Positions 18,708 through 32,200 of a stretch of DNA of 64,000 nucleotides are shown one piece after another. The stretch comes from Capnocytophaga canis (GTDB lineage: Bacteria > Bacteroidota > Bacteroidia > Flavobacteriales > Flavobacteriaceae). The notes beneath the pieces were generated by a model that had not been told where the DNA came from, made no database searches, and saw nothing but the letters and a program-made list of their open reading frames with translations. The translations under genes and the position numbers were made by a program. The stretch spans positions 21,734 to 85,733 of the forward strand of contig NZ_CDOI01000133.1 of assembly GCF_000827555.1 (NCBI RefSeq), in the 5' to 3' direction. Numbering within the stretch: position 1 is the stretch's first letter; each line of letters opens with the position of its first letter.

Positions 18708-19065
18708 TTTTTTCATGAATATACACAAGATAGTGCATGGAAAAGTTTAGACAAAATTAAAACAAACTATTATCGAAAATGAGGCTGACCTTTTTGGACA
18801 GCCTCATTTTTTTGTTAGTAATAAATATTTATCAAGGAATATACAGCTAATGTCAAATAAATCGAATTTACGTATTTTTTGTAGCAAAAATGATTAGCTA
18901 ACCTTAAAACTCGTAAGACCTTTCCTTATTTTTATTATTACAGAAAATATAATGTCTTTTTAAAACGAAAATTACTTTCAAAATTTGCTTTTATCTGAAC
19001 AGAGCTTCGTGTTTTTTTTCAAATGTCGAAAAAAAATAGTACATTCGCAGAAAATATTTAAAATT
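18708..19065. other. Intergenic region between susD and ilvE
   Basis: This is 358 bases holding the susD terminator (18776-18810) and an ilvE -7 candidate TACATTCG (19040-19047), one base off TAnnTTTG. No gene is seen in the remaining A/T-rich sequence. Confidence 0.55.
18776..18812 (+). terminator. Rho-independent terminator after susD
   Basis: The arm AAAATGAGGCTG pairs with CAGCCTCATTTT around an 11-base loop, and the 3' arm runs into a T tract. It is about 70 bases after the susD stop. The arm is the GGCTGTC-family sequence. Confidence 0.85.
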
Positions 19066-20133
19066 ATGGATAACCTTGCATTTAATTTACGTATTCAGAA
19101 AGCGAAAGAAAGTCGTATTAATGAAGTAGATTTTTCGAATCTACAATTCGGAAAAATTTTTTCAGATCATATGTTCGTATGCCACTACACCGATGGAATG
19201 TGGCAACAACCTGAAATTAAGCCATATTCAGCTATAACTTTAGAACCTTCAGCAAGTGTTTTTCACTACGGACAGGCTATTTTTGAAGGAATGAAAGCTT
19301 ATAAAGATGATGCTGGAGACATCTTTTTGTTTCGTCCGCAAGAGAATTACAAACGAATGAATAAATCAGCGGTTCGGTTAGCAATTCCAGAGTTTCCTGA
19401 AAGTTGGTTTGACCAAGGGTTGAGAGCTTTGTTGAAAATTGATAGTGAGTGGATTCAAAAAGGGTTTGGAAATTCACTATACATCCGCCCCTTTATGATT
19501 TCTACCACATCGGGGATAAAAGCCTCTCCTGCAACGGATTACATGTTTATTATTATCACTTCGCCAGTTCAGGCCTATCATTCAGGCGACGTGAAAGTGA
19601 AAATTGCAGACTACTATAGCCGTGCTGCTAATGGAGGTTTTGGTGCTGCCAAGGCTGCTGGAAATTACGCAGGTCAGTTCTATCCAACACAATTAGCGAT
19701 TGAAGAAGGCTACCAGCAAGTTATATGGACAGATGATGCTACACATGAATTTTTAGAAGAAGCAGGAATGATGAACCTATTTTTTAGAATCAATGATGTA
19801 TTGATGACCTGCCCTGCAAGCGAACGTATTTTGGACGGTGTTACTCGTAAAAGCGTACTTACAATTGCTGAAAAAATGGGAATCAAAACCGAGGTACGCC
19901 CAGTAAGAGTCAAAGAGTTGATTGAAGCTGCTGAAAATGGAACTCTTCAAGAAATTTTTGGTAGTGGAACGGCAGCCGTTATAAGTCCAATTTCTGGATT
20001 TGGTTATAAAGACAAAAAATATACGTTTATACCTCCAGCTGATTTATACGCTTCAAAAATCAAAGAAGCCATTTTGAATATCCAATATAACAAAGTTGAA
20101 GACCCTTTTGGTTGGAGAGTTAAAGTCGATTAA
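19066..20133 (+). CDS. ilvE: Branched-chain amino acid aminotransferase
   Basis: The protein has 355 residues and belongs to the fold-type IV PLP enzymes. Family stretches include FHYGQAIFEGMKAYK, IRPFMISTTSG, GFGAAKAAGNYAGQFYP with the PLP-binding Lys196, and GTAAVISPI. It interconverts Leu, Ile and Val with their 2-oxo acids in the cytoplasm. An upstream in-frame ATG (18985) would add 27 residues of non-conserved sequence and swallow the likely -7 element at 19040-19047, so the ATG at 19066 is chosen. It converges on pheT with a shared hairpin between them. Confidence 0.95.
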   Translation: MDNLAFNLRIQKAKESRINEVDFSNLQFGKIFSDHMFVCHYTDGMWQQPEIKPYSAITLEPSASVFHYGQAIFEGMKAYKDDAGDIFLFRPQENYKRMNKSAVRLAIPEFPESWFDQGLRALLKIDSEWIQKGFGNSLYIRPFMISTTSGIKASPATDYMFIIITSPVQAYHSGDVKVKIADYYSRAANGGFGAAKAAGNYAGQFYPTQLAIEEGYQQVIWTDDATHEFLEEAGMMNLFFRINDVLMTCPASERILDGVTRKSVLTIAEKMGIKTEVRPVRVKELIEAAENGTLQEIFGSGTAAVISPISGFGYKDKKYTFIPPADLYASKIKEAILNIQYNKVEDPFGWRVKVD

Positions 20134-20164
20134 TAACGGAATATCTCTACGATTTGAAATGAAA

Positions 20165-20272
20165 AGAGGCTGTCAAAAAAACTAATTTCGAAGATTTAAA
20201 AGACATTTATAATCAAGATTTTATAAATATACTTTTGTTTAAAAACATTTTTTTTGACAGCTTCTATTTTTT
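20165..20272. terminator. Long hairpin between convergent ilvE and pheT
   Basis: AGAGGCTGTCAAAAAAA at the left pairs with TTTTTTTGACAGCTTCT at the right, spaced by about 67 bases and followed by a T run. It can serve both genes. Size (~101 bp) and ends resemble the element at 13522-13627. Confidence 0.6.
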
Positions 20273-20290
20273 TAGAACATTAATGAATTA

Positions 20291-22720
20291 TTATGAGCGA
20301 ACAGATGCCTGTAATTTTTCCTTGAAACGTTCTTGTAAATTGTGCATTACCTTTTCTATCTGTTTATCCGTGAGTGTTTTAAAATCATCTTGTAGGGTGA
20401 AACTAATTGCATAGCTTTTCTTGCCTGTAGGAAGTTTCTCGCCTTGGTATACATCAAACAGGCCTACATTTTTTAAGATGGATTTTTCGGTTTCAAATGC
20501 TATTCTATGAATGTCACTGAACGAAACAGCTTCATCAAGGAGTAATGCTAAGTCACGCCTTACTTCTGGGAATTTAGCAATTTCTTTGAATGTATTTTTC
20601 TGATTTTTAATGCTCTCAAGAACTATATCCCAGCAGATGTCGGCAAAAAAGATTTCTTGCTTGATACCAAATTTTTTCAATATTTTACCTTTAACAACGC
20701 CTATACTTCCAAGCAATTTTCCATTGATAATCCATTCAAATCCTTCTCGAATAAAGAGATTATTATCTAGAGGTTGCGTATGAATATTTTTTAGTTGCAA
20801 TCGTTCAAAAACAGATTCAACAATTCCTTTCAAAAAGAAGAAATCTGTTTTCTGAGGAATAATGTTCCAATTTTCAGGAAGTTGATTACCTGTGATATAA
20901 ACCATTAGGTGTTTATTTTCTACAAAATTATCACCTATTTTGTGATAACTTTTCCCAAATTCGAATAGTTTCAAATCGGAACGCTTTCGGTTAATGTTGT
21001 ATTCAATAATCTCCAATCCAGAGGGTAGGAGATTTTTACGCATAAAATTTAAATCACTACTCAAAGGATTCAGAATTTTTACCACTTTTGTAAGATCTTC
21101 TTCAAAATCAGTAATTGTTTTTTCAGATACTAAGCTATTGGTCATTATCTCAGAAAACCCTTGTCCGGCAAGTTGGGAAGCTATTACATTTTGAACGTTG
21201 TGATCGTCAAATTTTGAAGCGTGTGACATTGAGGCATTAATTTTTTCTGAAAAATTAATGTTATTGTATCCATAGACACGCAAAATTTCCTCAATAACAT
21301 CCGCTTCACGTTGTACATCTACACGATATGAAGGTACAACTAATCCTAAACCGCGCTCTGTAACTGAGTTGATTTTGATATCCAATGAATGTAATATACT
21401 TTTAATGGTGTCATTTGGAATGATTTGTCCAATAACTTTATGAACGCGTTCGAATGCTAAAAATACCTGAAAATCATCATGTTTTTTGGGGTATAAGTCG
21501 ATAATATCCGATGAAATCTGTCCTCCTGCGACATTCTCAATTAAGATAGCAGCGTACATTAAAGCGTGTTTTACTTCGCTAATGTCTATTCCTCGTTCAA
21601 AGCGGAAAGAAGCATCGGAGTTGATAGCATGGCGTTTGGCGCTTTTTCGAACCGAAACAGGGTTAAAATAGGCACTTTCTAAAAAGATGTTGCGAGTGCT
21701 GCTGGTTACTCCAGAGTTGAGTCCACCCAAAACTCCTGCAATGCACAAAGGTTTTTCAGCATCACAAATCACCAGATCTTCCGCATCTAAGATTCGTTCA
21801 ACACCATCTAAGGTTTTGAATTTTGTACCAGCTTCTGCCGTTTTTACGATAATTTTTTTCCCTACGATGTGATCTGCATCGAAAGCGTGTAACGGTTGTC
21901 CCAGTCCGTGGAGTACATAGTTGGTAATATCAACGATGTTGTTTTTAGGAGTAAGTCCGATGGCTTTCAGTTTGTTTTGCAACCACATGGGGGATTCGGC
22001 TACTTTTACGTTGCTGATAGTCAATCCCGTATATCGAGGTGCGAGTTCTTTGTTTTGAACATCTACATCAATTTTTGATAGTCGATTGTCAATGTGAAAT
22101 TTTGTTACCGAAGGGGTTATCAACTCCAAAGAAGTACCTCTTTGTATCAATCCTGCACGTAAGTCACGCGCAACACCGTAGTGACTCATGGCGTCTGCAC
22201 GATTTGGAGTTAATCCGATTTCAAAGACTTCATCGTTTTCTACTTCAAAAATTTCACTGCATAAGGTTCCAGGTTCGTACTTATCATCCAAAACCATGAT
22301 TCCTTCGTGTCCTTCACCTAGTCCGAGTTCATCTTCGGCACAAATCATCCCGAAACTTTCTTCACCGCGTATTTTTCCTTTTTTGATTTCCCATAGGTTT
22401 CCGTCCTTATCAAAAAGTTTTGTTCCAATGGTCGCAACAGGTACCTTTTGCCCTTTAGCAACGTTTGGAGCTCCGCACACAATTTGCACGATGTTCCCCT
22501 GACCTATGTCTACTTTGGTAACTTTCAATCGGTCAGCGTTGGGATGTTGTTGGCACTCCAATACGTGTCCGACAACAACTCCTTTCAGTCCTCCTTTGAT
22601 GCTTTCGAAAGATTCAATTCCTTCAACTTCAAGTCCTAAGTCGGTAAGTAAGGCTCCAGTTTGTTCTGAAGGTAAATCAATTTTGATGAATTTTTTAATC
22701 CAGTTGTACGAAATTTTCAT
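20291..22720 (-). CDS. pheT: Phenylalanyl-tRNA synthetase beta subunit
   Basis: The protein has 809 residues, the normal length for bacterial PheT. Domains in order: an EMAPII-like tRNA-binding fold (about 40-150: VVVGHVLECQQHPNADRLKVTKVD), a B3/B4 editing region (about 210-400), B5 (DNA-binding-like, about 405-475), the catalytic-like core (SSDLNFMRKNLLPSGLEII) and a C-terminal anticodon-recognition FDX-ACB domain (KFPEVRRDLALLLDEAVSF to FKEKLQ). It works with PheS in an alpha2-beta2 enzyme that charges tRNA-Phe. pheS is not next to it here, as often in Bacteroidetes. A -7 candidate TATTTTTG is at 22760-22767 on the minus strand. Confidence 0.97.
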   Translation of the reverse strand: MKISYNWIKKFIKIDLPSEQTGALLTDLGLEVEGIESFESIKGGLKGVVVGHVLECQQHPNADRLKVTKVDIGQGNIVQIVCGAPNVAKGQKVPVATIGTKLFDKDGNLWEIKKGKIRGEESFGMICAEDELGLGEGHEGIMVLDDKYEPGTLCSEIFEVENDEVFEIGLTPNRADAMSHYGVARDLRAGLIQRGTSLELITPSVTKFHIDNRLSKIDVDVQNKELAPRYTGLTISNVKVAESPMWLQNKLKAIGLTPKNNIVDITNYVLHGLGQPLHAFDADHIVGKKIIVKTAEAGTKFKTLDGVERILDAEDLVICDAEKPLCIAGVLGGLNSGVTSSTRNIFLESAYFNPVSVRKSAKRHAINSDASFRFERGIDISEVKHALMYAAILIENVAGGQISSDIIDLYPKKHDDFQVFLAFERVHKVIGQIIPNDTIKSILHSLDIKINSVTERGLGLVVPSYRVDVQREADVIEEILRVYGYNNINFSEKINASMSHASKFDDHNVQNVIASQLAGQGFSEIMTNSLVSEKTITDFEEDLTKVVKILNPLSSDLNFMRKNLLPSGLEIIEYNINRKRSDLKLFEFGKSYHKIGDNFVENKHLMVYITGNQLPENWNIIPQKTDFFFLKGIVESVFERLQLKNIHTQPLDNNLFIREGFEWIINGKLLGSIGVVKGKILKKFGIKQEIFFADICWDIVLESIKNQKNTFKEIAKFPEVRRDLALLLDEAVSFSDIHRIAFETEKSILKNVGLFDVYQGEKLPTGKKSYAISFTLQDDFKTLTDKQIEKVMHNLQERFKEKLQASVRS

Positions 22721-23282
22721 AGTTTGATTACACTATATGTATGTATGATTTCAAGGTTGCAAAAATACAATTTTTACCGAAATATAATATTTTTATGTAG
22801 AAAAACTTTCTTAAAGAGTACTATACTATGCTGTACATAGTTCTTTTACATTTTAAAAGTCAGTCAAAAAGAGATTCTTACTCGGTGTTGTTTCAATGAT
22901 TTATAAGTCCACATTTTGGAAAAGAGTCTTAAATTTTAGAGCGTTTAAAACTGTCAAGTTTTGTAAGAGTAGACAAGATGGCATCGTATTAGGATTAATT
23001 CTTTTTAGAAGTGTTTTTATTTTCGCAGAAAATAGAGTTCTGATGGAACTATTTTTATATTTAATTTCATACTAAAAAAGTTAAACAATGTTAAATAAAC
23101 TCTCGTGAGCTCATATTTTTCATATTTCAACTGTTATTTTTTAGTTATAGAAATGTTATTCTTTTTTTTATTGGAAGGCATTTTTTTAATTTTGTCGCCT
23201 GTATACTTTATTTCCAACTTAGTGGGGAAAAAATCTTAATATAACAGTACTAACTGAAAAACTAACTAAAAACGAATACGTT
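22721..23282. other. Intergenic region between divergent pheT and the giant adhesin gene
   Basis: This is 562 bases holding the pheT -7 candidate (22760-22767) and the adhesin -7 element TAATTTTG (23187-23194, plus strand, about 90 bases before the ATG). No gene is recognised in the middle part. Confidence 0.55.
23187..23194 (+). promoter_or_regulatory. -7 element of the giant adhesin promoter
   Basis: TAATTTTG matches TAnnTTTG. The implied leader before the ATG at 23283 is about 80 nt. A TTG 13 bases upstream is too close for a normal -33 element, so the promoter call is partial. Confidence 0.45.
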
Positions 23283-26200
23283 ATGAAAAAGTTGTTTATT
23301 TTCGTTTCGTTCATGATGCTAACAACCTCATGGATATATGCACAATGTGATTCAACTCATCCTATTAACAATTTCCAGCTTGTAACGGGTGATATTCAGT
23401 GTGAGAATCGAGGTCTCATAACATTGAATGCACCTCCAGTTTCAGCAGAACATCCTGCAGGGACGGAGTTTAGTGTTTACTGGATAAAACCAGGAGCAAC
23501 TTCAGCTTCATTACGAGGTACCGTTCTTGCTGGACAATCCATGACCATTCCCAATTTGGCAGCAGGGACTTATACTTTCACATTGGAAAACGATGTAAAT
23601 ATGTCCTGTGAAAAGCCTGTAACAATCAATGATCTGTATCCTCCTTTTGAGATAAAGACCCTTTATGCTTTTCCTGCAACCATTCGTAGAGATCCTGTGA
23701 CCAATGCCAATGTTGATGAGGGAAACGGAATTATTGTCATTGGACTTAAACGATTTACTGTGGGACAATCAAAGTTTCAGGTTCGTGTCGTATCAGCTGA
23801 TACGGGGGCTGTGATAGTTAATGATAGAACTTTCTCGTCTGCAACTGCAGACCCACTATTTTTTGTCCACCCTGAACCGGGAAAACGCATTTCGCATGCT
23901 GATCATCCAAATGTGAGTGTTTTTATTAGAGAGATTCCGCCAGGAGCTTCTGATGATGATTGTCGAAATTATCCTTCACACCCACAGCAAATACCTATTC
24001 CAGAATCGGTTCATTTACCGGGAACTTATTCCTTAACTTTATCCGACTTGACGTTGAGTTTACATACTCAGGCAAGGACGATAGCAGGAGTTTCAGTGCC
24101 ACAACCTACAGGCAAATTCAACTTAAGAATCCCATTACGGAGAGGTGTTGATGGTAAGTCTGTTATGGCAGGTTTTATAGGAGGGCACGCTAATCTTGAT
24201 ATTCCTAGGAATCATTTCAAAGGATTAGGGACTTCTAATGCAAAAGCTACTGTTCAAATCTTGAATCGAACAGTACCTATAGCGGATATTACATCAAGTT
24301 TCAATGGAGATGCTTACTCATATAATGGTGCTGATTTTCAAGAAAACGATCAGGTTCAAATTGTTGTTGATGATGGTTTAGGAAATATAGTTACTAATAC
24401 GTTTACATTGACAGGCTTACATGATGTACATAATGAAACACCTACGCAAGGATTGGGTTTCTCACATAATATTTCCCCCTCTACTCCCGTTTGCCCTGGA
24501 GCACCTCTTTTTTTGCAAATTAGAACGCACCTATCAAGATCAGAGAGATTTATGCCTGTTCAAGAAGGAGGAACTCTAAAAATTAATTACAATTGGTATT
24601 TATCTAATTTGGAAGATATTTGGAATGCGACCTCTTCGACCTCTTCGTTGACATATCAGTATAAAGTTTACAAAGAAACCGCACCAAATTCGTATGGACC
24701 ACCATTGACCCAAGGGACTGACTATACAATAGTGGATTATCGAACCATTGACGTACATCCCTCTGGAGCAGGTAGATATAAGATTCGTATGGAGTTTTTA
24801 AAATCCAATGGAACTGTTGTTTCTGCATTTGAACGAACTACAAATATAAATTATTTACCAACTCCGACAGATCGTTTTGCATTGATGTTTAACACTTTGC
24901 AGTCCAACTATGGAATCGCTGAAGGAACGACATCGTTTCGCATTATTAAAAGAAACGAGCTTATGTATGAAGACCCAGCCAATCCAGGGGTTTCAACAGT
25001 AACGATCTCCTTAGGTCGAGCAGATGGACAGCCTTCCGTCTCCTTTGAAACAAGGCTTCCTTTTGGACAAACCAAAACAGAAACTATTATTTTTCCGATA
25101 ACAGCCACAGTAACACCTACCTACATGGGAGATCTTAATCATCATATAGGATTTGGAGACTTGCCTCCTGGGAACTATATCTTGACTATCAAGGATGCTT
25201 GTGGTAGTGCCTCAAAAACAATTACATTGGGAAATGAAATAAGATATGGAGTAACAGAAGCCGAGCGACCTTTCTATAAATTAGTACCACGATGTGGGTA
25301 CTACGATTTGGAGTTTACGCATGATGCATTACATGCTAATTTCCCTGGTTTTACTCAAAGAATGTTCACAGGGTTGGTGGGAACTTATGTTGATTATTCA
25401 ACAGTCCAACTTAAACGGATTCAAGGAAGAAATGGGGTGTTCACAGGATTGAAGCCTGGAGAAACATATAAAATATACACCCATGAGTTTGGTGGATATA
25501 CGATTCATGATAACCTTTCTGTGGCAACAACCGTTCCATGGACATTGTTATCTACTTTTACAAATGAGATAGGACCAGGAAAGCCACATTCTGTTTATTA
25601 TATGAATCGACATAGCTCTAACGGTAGTCCAGATTTGTTACGCTATTTCACAGAAATCCAAGTTCCTTCACAAACTATGGATCCTGTGGTTACGTCCATT
25701 GCTTGCGGTTCGGACGGAACATCTATGATTTTGGTGGATCTTCCGCATGATACTAATGTTGGGATCGTTGGGGATGTTACTTATGTACTGAAAAGTGTTT
25801 CGGGAACTACTGAAGCAGAGGTGGCAAGCGTAACGATGACGGGTGGACAACGAAACTACGAATTTAAAAACCTACCCGATGGAACCTATAAAGTATACGT
25901 AAAAGATGAGTGTATAGCGGGATCCCCTGTTGTTAGTGTACAGGAGATAGCCGATTCGAGTGTATTTCCAACTCCTCATATTATCAATTATGACCATCCC
26001 AATGGATTATGTCCAGGGGAAACGACTCAAATGCGATTGAGAGGAGTTTCAATAAATTCCTTTGATGCGGAGTGGTACAGAATCAATCCTGATGGTTCAA
26101 AAGTGATGGTAGCAACTAATACCCAAACTTTTGGGGAGGCAGTGTATACCAATACCACCTATGAGGTAAGAGTAAAGTTGAAAGACCGATTTGGATGTGC

Positions 26201-29200
26201 AACAAACGTTTGGCTAACGGCTACCTCCACATCAGTACTTGCTATTGATACGGGAGTGCCGTCAGTTACGTATTTCCCAGCTGATTTGGTTGACTATCCA
26301 AGTATAGGGGGGTGTGATGTTATGGTAACTTGGAATGAACCGAAAGTAACGGATGAAAATGTTCGTTGTGGAGTGCAACTGACTGTTACTTCCACAGTTT
26401 CAATTGATACCAATTTCAATGGAGGAAAGCAACATCAAGGAAGATTCGGTGTTGGGGTGCATTCTGTGGTATATACATTTACCGATGCTTTCGGAAATGC
26501 CGTTTCACGAACCTTGATTGTAACGATCCAAGATCCTAAGATGGAAATGCAATTAACGGAAGGGTATTCATTGAATTCATTGCAAGTAGAAAATGAATTT
26601 TATTATATCGTAAAATATAGAAATACAGGAATTGTAACCCTAACATCGGCAACTTTGGAAGTGCAATTGCCTTCTAATGCTAACGTACAACCTGATTTAA
26701 GTAAACAAATAGACTTTACAAATTCGGGAGTTTCTAATGTTACATATACCTATGATTCAGTAGCTAAGAAATATACCTTTACCTATCCCTCTGCAGCATT
26801 ACCCTCTACAGGAGGTCACGAGGAAAGAAGCATAGGAATACCGTTAAAAATAGTAGGTGGATATGGTTTGGCTCAGCAACCATGTATGAACCAAGTAAAT
26901 ATAATCCCTACAATGGTTTACACCGGAGGAGTCGCAGGTTGTACGCTTCGTACCCAAACAGCTACAATACAGACATCAACCGTAGTAGAAATTAAAACTA
27001 ACGAAAACAAACGTACTGAGATTTATTGTGTAGGCAACCCAATGACGTTGAGTGTGACACCAGGTTTTGATGAGTACAAGTGGTTCCTCAATGGAACGCC
27101 TATAGGAACCAATACAAGTACATTTGTTGCGACTACTCAAGGGGAATATCGCGTTGAAAAATATAAATTTGACTGTGGAGTCGCTACAATAGTAAGCTAT
27201 GAAATTATAGACTACCATGAACCAGGAAGTTCTGCTGACCCAATTAAGGCATTGGCAGGAAATGTGGGTGTGACTTGTCGAAATGACAATAGAACGTGGA
27301 CAAGCCATTTCTATCTATGCGGTGGTACATCTAAAACGATAGCGGTCAATTTTGTAAATTCAACCTTGACATGGGAGAAATTAAACCCATCAGCCAGTGG
27401 ATTGAATTGTCAGCCACGTCACGAAACTTGTCCAGTGGTTATTGACGGATGTTGGGAAGAAGTGAGTAACAATACAAATACTTTCACTCTTTCACAAGGA
27501 GGACGCTATCGATTGAAAGTAGCAGGGGCAAATTGTTACGACTTCTATTATTTTGATGTGTTTGATAGTAATACTCCTGCTGCTACCGTAACTCACGGAG
27601 ATGAAACGGGATATGTGGATGGATATATAAATATCAACATGTCTACACAAGGAGTTAATTATAACTATACGTATAAAAATCTTACTACAGGAGCCACAGG
27701 AGCGATGACCACCAATACTACACAGTACCGCTTTACAGGTCTGAAAGCGGGAACGTATGTAGTGGAAGTAACTTCTTCTGAGGCTTTATTATCATGTCTT
27801 GCATATACGCAAACTATAACTATACAAAAGAATACAAATTTAAAATTCACTGCGGAATTTGTTGAATGGGAAAGTTGTAACCGAGCGAAAATTAAATTTA
27901 AAGGTGAAGGCGGTAATCCTCCGTATCAATTTGCTGTATGGTCGGTAGATGGCGAGGTACTTGCTCCAGGAGGTTCTCACATGAATATTCCAGATTCAGA
28001 ATGGGTAGGCAACCAAGGTGAGTTTGATGCTCACTATGAAGGGTTAATGAATCTTACTCGTATTGGTAGCTATGTATTTGTGATGAGACATCAACAAAAT
28101 GGAGAACGAGCATTTTCAGCTCCAATTAACATACTACCTGTAGGAGTACACAGCGTTACTTTTGCTGTTACCGATTTGGATTGTGCAACGGCAACAGGAA
28201 CAGGGGAAATTCAATTAGTATTCGAAAATTCGGCTGTTCAGCGTGAGGTTAGTTTGTACAAATTAGATGATACAGGAGCCAGAATATTACCTGCACGTTA
28301 TCAAGGAAGTAATCTTTCTTTATTTACTAATTTGGAGGTAGGAAATTATGAAGTAGCTTACACAGCACAGGTAGCTTCACAAACGTGTAGTTTTGTAAAA
28401 AGACCTATAAGTATCAACCCTCCAGCCAATCCGTTACGTGCCTTTGTCGGTGTAACTAAAGATAAAACTTGCGATACTAACGGGAAATATACCGTTTCGG
28501 TAAATAATGTAATTGGAGGTTCTGGTTCTTATCAGTACGATTTTGGTACAGGATACCAAAATCAGCCGACAGCTCAAGTGGACGGGAATGTCACTGTAAA
28601 AATTAAAGATCTTTCACTTTCAGGTTGTGAGTTGACAATACCTGTAACGATGCAATCGCCACAAGCACCAACGGTGAATGTTTCTACACCTACCTATGAT
28701 TGTGTTGGCTTTGGGACTGTGTCAGTTACAGCTATTGCACCACCAGGGCAGACCCATTCCTATACATATAGTGTTAATACAACTACGGGAGCTGTACAAG
28801 CGTCGGTATTTACATTATCACCAGGGGCTCACACTATTTACGTACATTACAAACCAACAGGAATTACTCCAAATATATTGTTCAAGGAAGACTTTGGTGT
28901 AGGTAATGATGTTTGTGGTAGTGATTTAGGGTATCCTACAGGGGCAAACGCTATCAATGATTTGGTTTGCGAACAAAATGTAGCTGTGGGAGCGGGTAAA
29001 TATGCCATTACTAAACAAGCACATCCTGTAGGAACTTGGGTTGTTCCAAGCGATGCACAAGGAGTCAATAACGGACGTTATATGGTAGTCCAAGCATCGG
29101 TACAAAATGCTGTAGTATTCAGAAAACATATCAAAAATGTGGTGCCTAATGAACCGTTACGAGTTTCTGTGCGTCACTTTAATATGCTTACAACAGCAAC

Positions 29201-32200
29201 TCCTCAGTTCAATGTTGAGTTGGTACCAGTAGGCGCATCATCGGGTATTTCCAAACAAATTATAGTAACGAGCACTGGAACACCTACTTGGGTACAATCA
29301 TCGGCAGATTTCACAGATGTGGAAGTAACACAAAGTGAGTATATTGTTCTAATCAAAAATGTCCCTGGTAACGGTGTTGTTGCGTTGGATGCTATAGGGA
29401 TTGAGCAAGATATTAAACTTTGCGATACTACAGAGTCTGTTCCTGTAGTTATAGAAGATGGTAAAAAATTAGAATTAGAGGTATTAGGAACTACTGCTGT
29501 AAGTTGTCACGGAGGTAATGATGGAAGTCTACGCATATTTGTACATAATCCACCAACGAACGTTGAGTATTCAACTGATAATGGAGTTACGTGGACACCT
29601 ACAATTTTAGCTGGTGGAATTTTTACCGTAACCAATTTAGAGGCAACTCAAAGTAGAACAATCTATGTTAGAGATATTGATAAAAAAGTTTGTAAGGTAG
29701 AAACAACCTACGTCATCACACAACCTGAGGCTCCTCTTTCATTAAAAGTGGTAGAGCCTATTAATCCAGTGCGTTGTGATGCAGGAAACATAGCATCAAT
29801 TACCTTTGAAGCAATTGGTGGTAACTCAGAGTATACACAATTTACGTACCAAAGCACGACCATGCCTACACCACAAGTTGTAGGAGTTTACAACGGTCGC
29901 TATTCACAGCCTATGCCTTTATCACCTGGCGTTTATACTATTACGGTTACCGATGTGAAAGGTTGTTCAACAGAGACTTCATTTGAGGTAGAGAAAAAAG
30001 AAATTGAATTTGAGGTAGTTTACAATCCTTGTCATGATGGTAATGGAACAGATGTTACGGTTAATATTTTAAATGGTAACGGAGGATATGTTGTAAATCG
30101 TTCTGGTGAAACAACTTGGCATGCCGTTTCAAATCGCGTACATACGTTTGAAGGTTTGCAGGTAGGAACTTACACCATTACATTAAATGATAACTCAGGA
30201 TGTAAAACAAGTACTGTAGTCAATATTTACCCGCCATTGACTTTGACCGTTTCGCAAACATCAGTGATTTCTTGCTTGGGTTCGCCTAATTCAACCTTTG
30301 TACTAACTGCCAATGGAGGAGTGCCTGGTGATAGAACTTTTATTATCTACACCACAGACCGAGCTAATGTATACACCGAAGTAACTACTGTGGGGTCAAC
30401 CTATACGTTTACTTCAACCGATTTTGGAGTCACTTATCTATTTGATGTACAATACACTGAAAAAGGACATACATGTAGTTATCAACATTCACAACCTTTC
30501 AGAGTAGCTTCAAAACCTGCATTCAATGCTACACCGTTATTTAATGTCAAAGGAGCTTACTGTGCAGATAACGGATATATCAATACGTCCGTTCCTGATA
30601 TAGTGAATCAATCGACAGGAGTAGCACCGTTTAATGTTGAGGTATACGCCAACGATGGAACTGATAATCCAACAGGAGCCGCGCTCAATAATCCAATAGC
30701 TTTGGCTGCGGGTAACTATGTGGTTGTTATTACCGATGCACGAGGTTGTAAAGCTACGCGACCAGTAACCGTTCCTTCATTACCTAAGGCAACCGTAGTA
30801 ACGGTAACAACAACGCCGATTGCCTGTGGAGTGTTGGCTCAAGCAAATATTGAAATCTCAGCAGGAGGTAATGCGAATAGTAATTTTTCATTGATTGTAA
30901 AAACAGCTTCGGGAACGGTGTATAGTACAACAAACATACTCTCAAGTCAGTTGCCAAGAACTATTACAGTGTCAAATTTACATTATGATGAGTATGAAGT
31001 TATCTTACAAGATATGACTTCGCCATCCTGTCAAGATATACAGACATTCAAAACAGGATTAGCCCCCGATGCCATTGTGACAGCTTCTACAACAGTTGTA
31101 GGATGTACTCCAAATTCAGGAGAACTTATTGTACAGTCATACCGAGCGGGAACAGGATTAACACATACTGGAAATTATGTAGCCATCTATAAGACTACTA
31201 TAGATGTGAATGATCCTACCTCTCCAGGTTGGTACCAGTTCAATCCTCCAGTAGCTACAACTTTGCCAACTACTGGGCAAGCAGGAGAAAAGTTGGAGCA
31301 TACATTTACAGGGTTAATTCCAGGAGCGTGGTACGAATTTATAATTGCAGCTCAAACCCCTTCAGGGGCTTGTACGTTACGCGGAGGAGCTACGATTCCT
31401 GTGCCTACGAGTTCAACCTTGTCTATGACTACAACGAAAGGAACCATAGCTTGTTCAGGAACATCAAGTGGAACTATTTTCTTTACTTTGAAAGATTGGA
31501 AGTCGTCTACTACTGGTATTACTTGGCAGGTCTATACCTACCCTGATTATGACCCTGTAGCAGGAGTAGGAATGTCAGGAAATATAACTGTAGGTAGCTC
31601 AATGACTTCAGTAAGTGGCAACGTAAATGGATTAGCACCAGGACGCTATGTGATTGTTTTTGAAGAGAATAATGGAGGTTGCGTTAATGCAACTCCACCT
31701 ATTGCTATTCCAGGGCCGGAGCCATTGGTAGTACATCAAGTAAGCATAACAAAAGAGCATGTGTACTGTACAACAGATATTGGAGATCAGGCGGAAATCA
31801 CGGTAGATAGAGTTTCAGGAGGAGTAGCAGACTATTTGTTCTTGGTGCAACCAACTTCATTTACTACACCTCCAGCGGTGGGTGATTTTACAAATCCTCG
31901 GTCAGGACAGTTTGTTTCTGCTTTAGGTTCTCAAAAAATTATCGTATCAACATCAGGAACGTATGATTTGTATGTGAAAGATTCTGGAGATTGTATTGTT
32001 AAATACCAAGGTCCAAGTTTAACGATTAAGTATGCACCACAACCAAAAATCAATAGCGTTCAAGTGCAAGTTTGTCAGGCAATTAATAACCAATATAATG
32101 TACGTTTGAATGTAACCCAAAGTCAATCGTCCTTAATCCACTTCTATAAGTTAGAACCAGGAGGATTAACACCAGTACAACAACAATATCCGTATAACGT

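Noticed and set aside
26307..26312. G6 run in the adhesin gene as a phase-variation tract
   Set aside because: Six bases are too short to be a convincing slippage site compared with the G8 run in susC.
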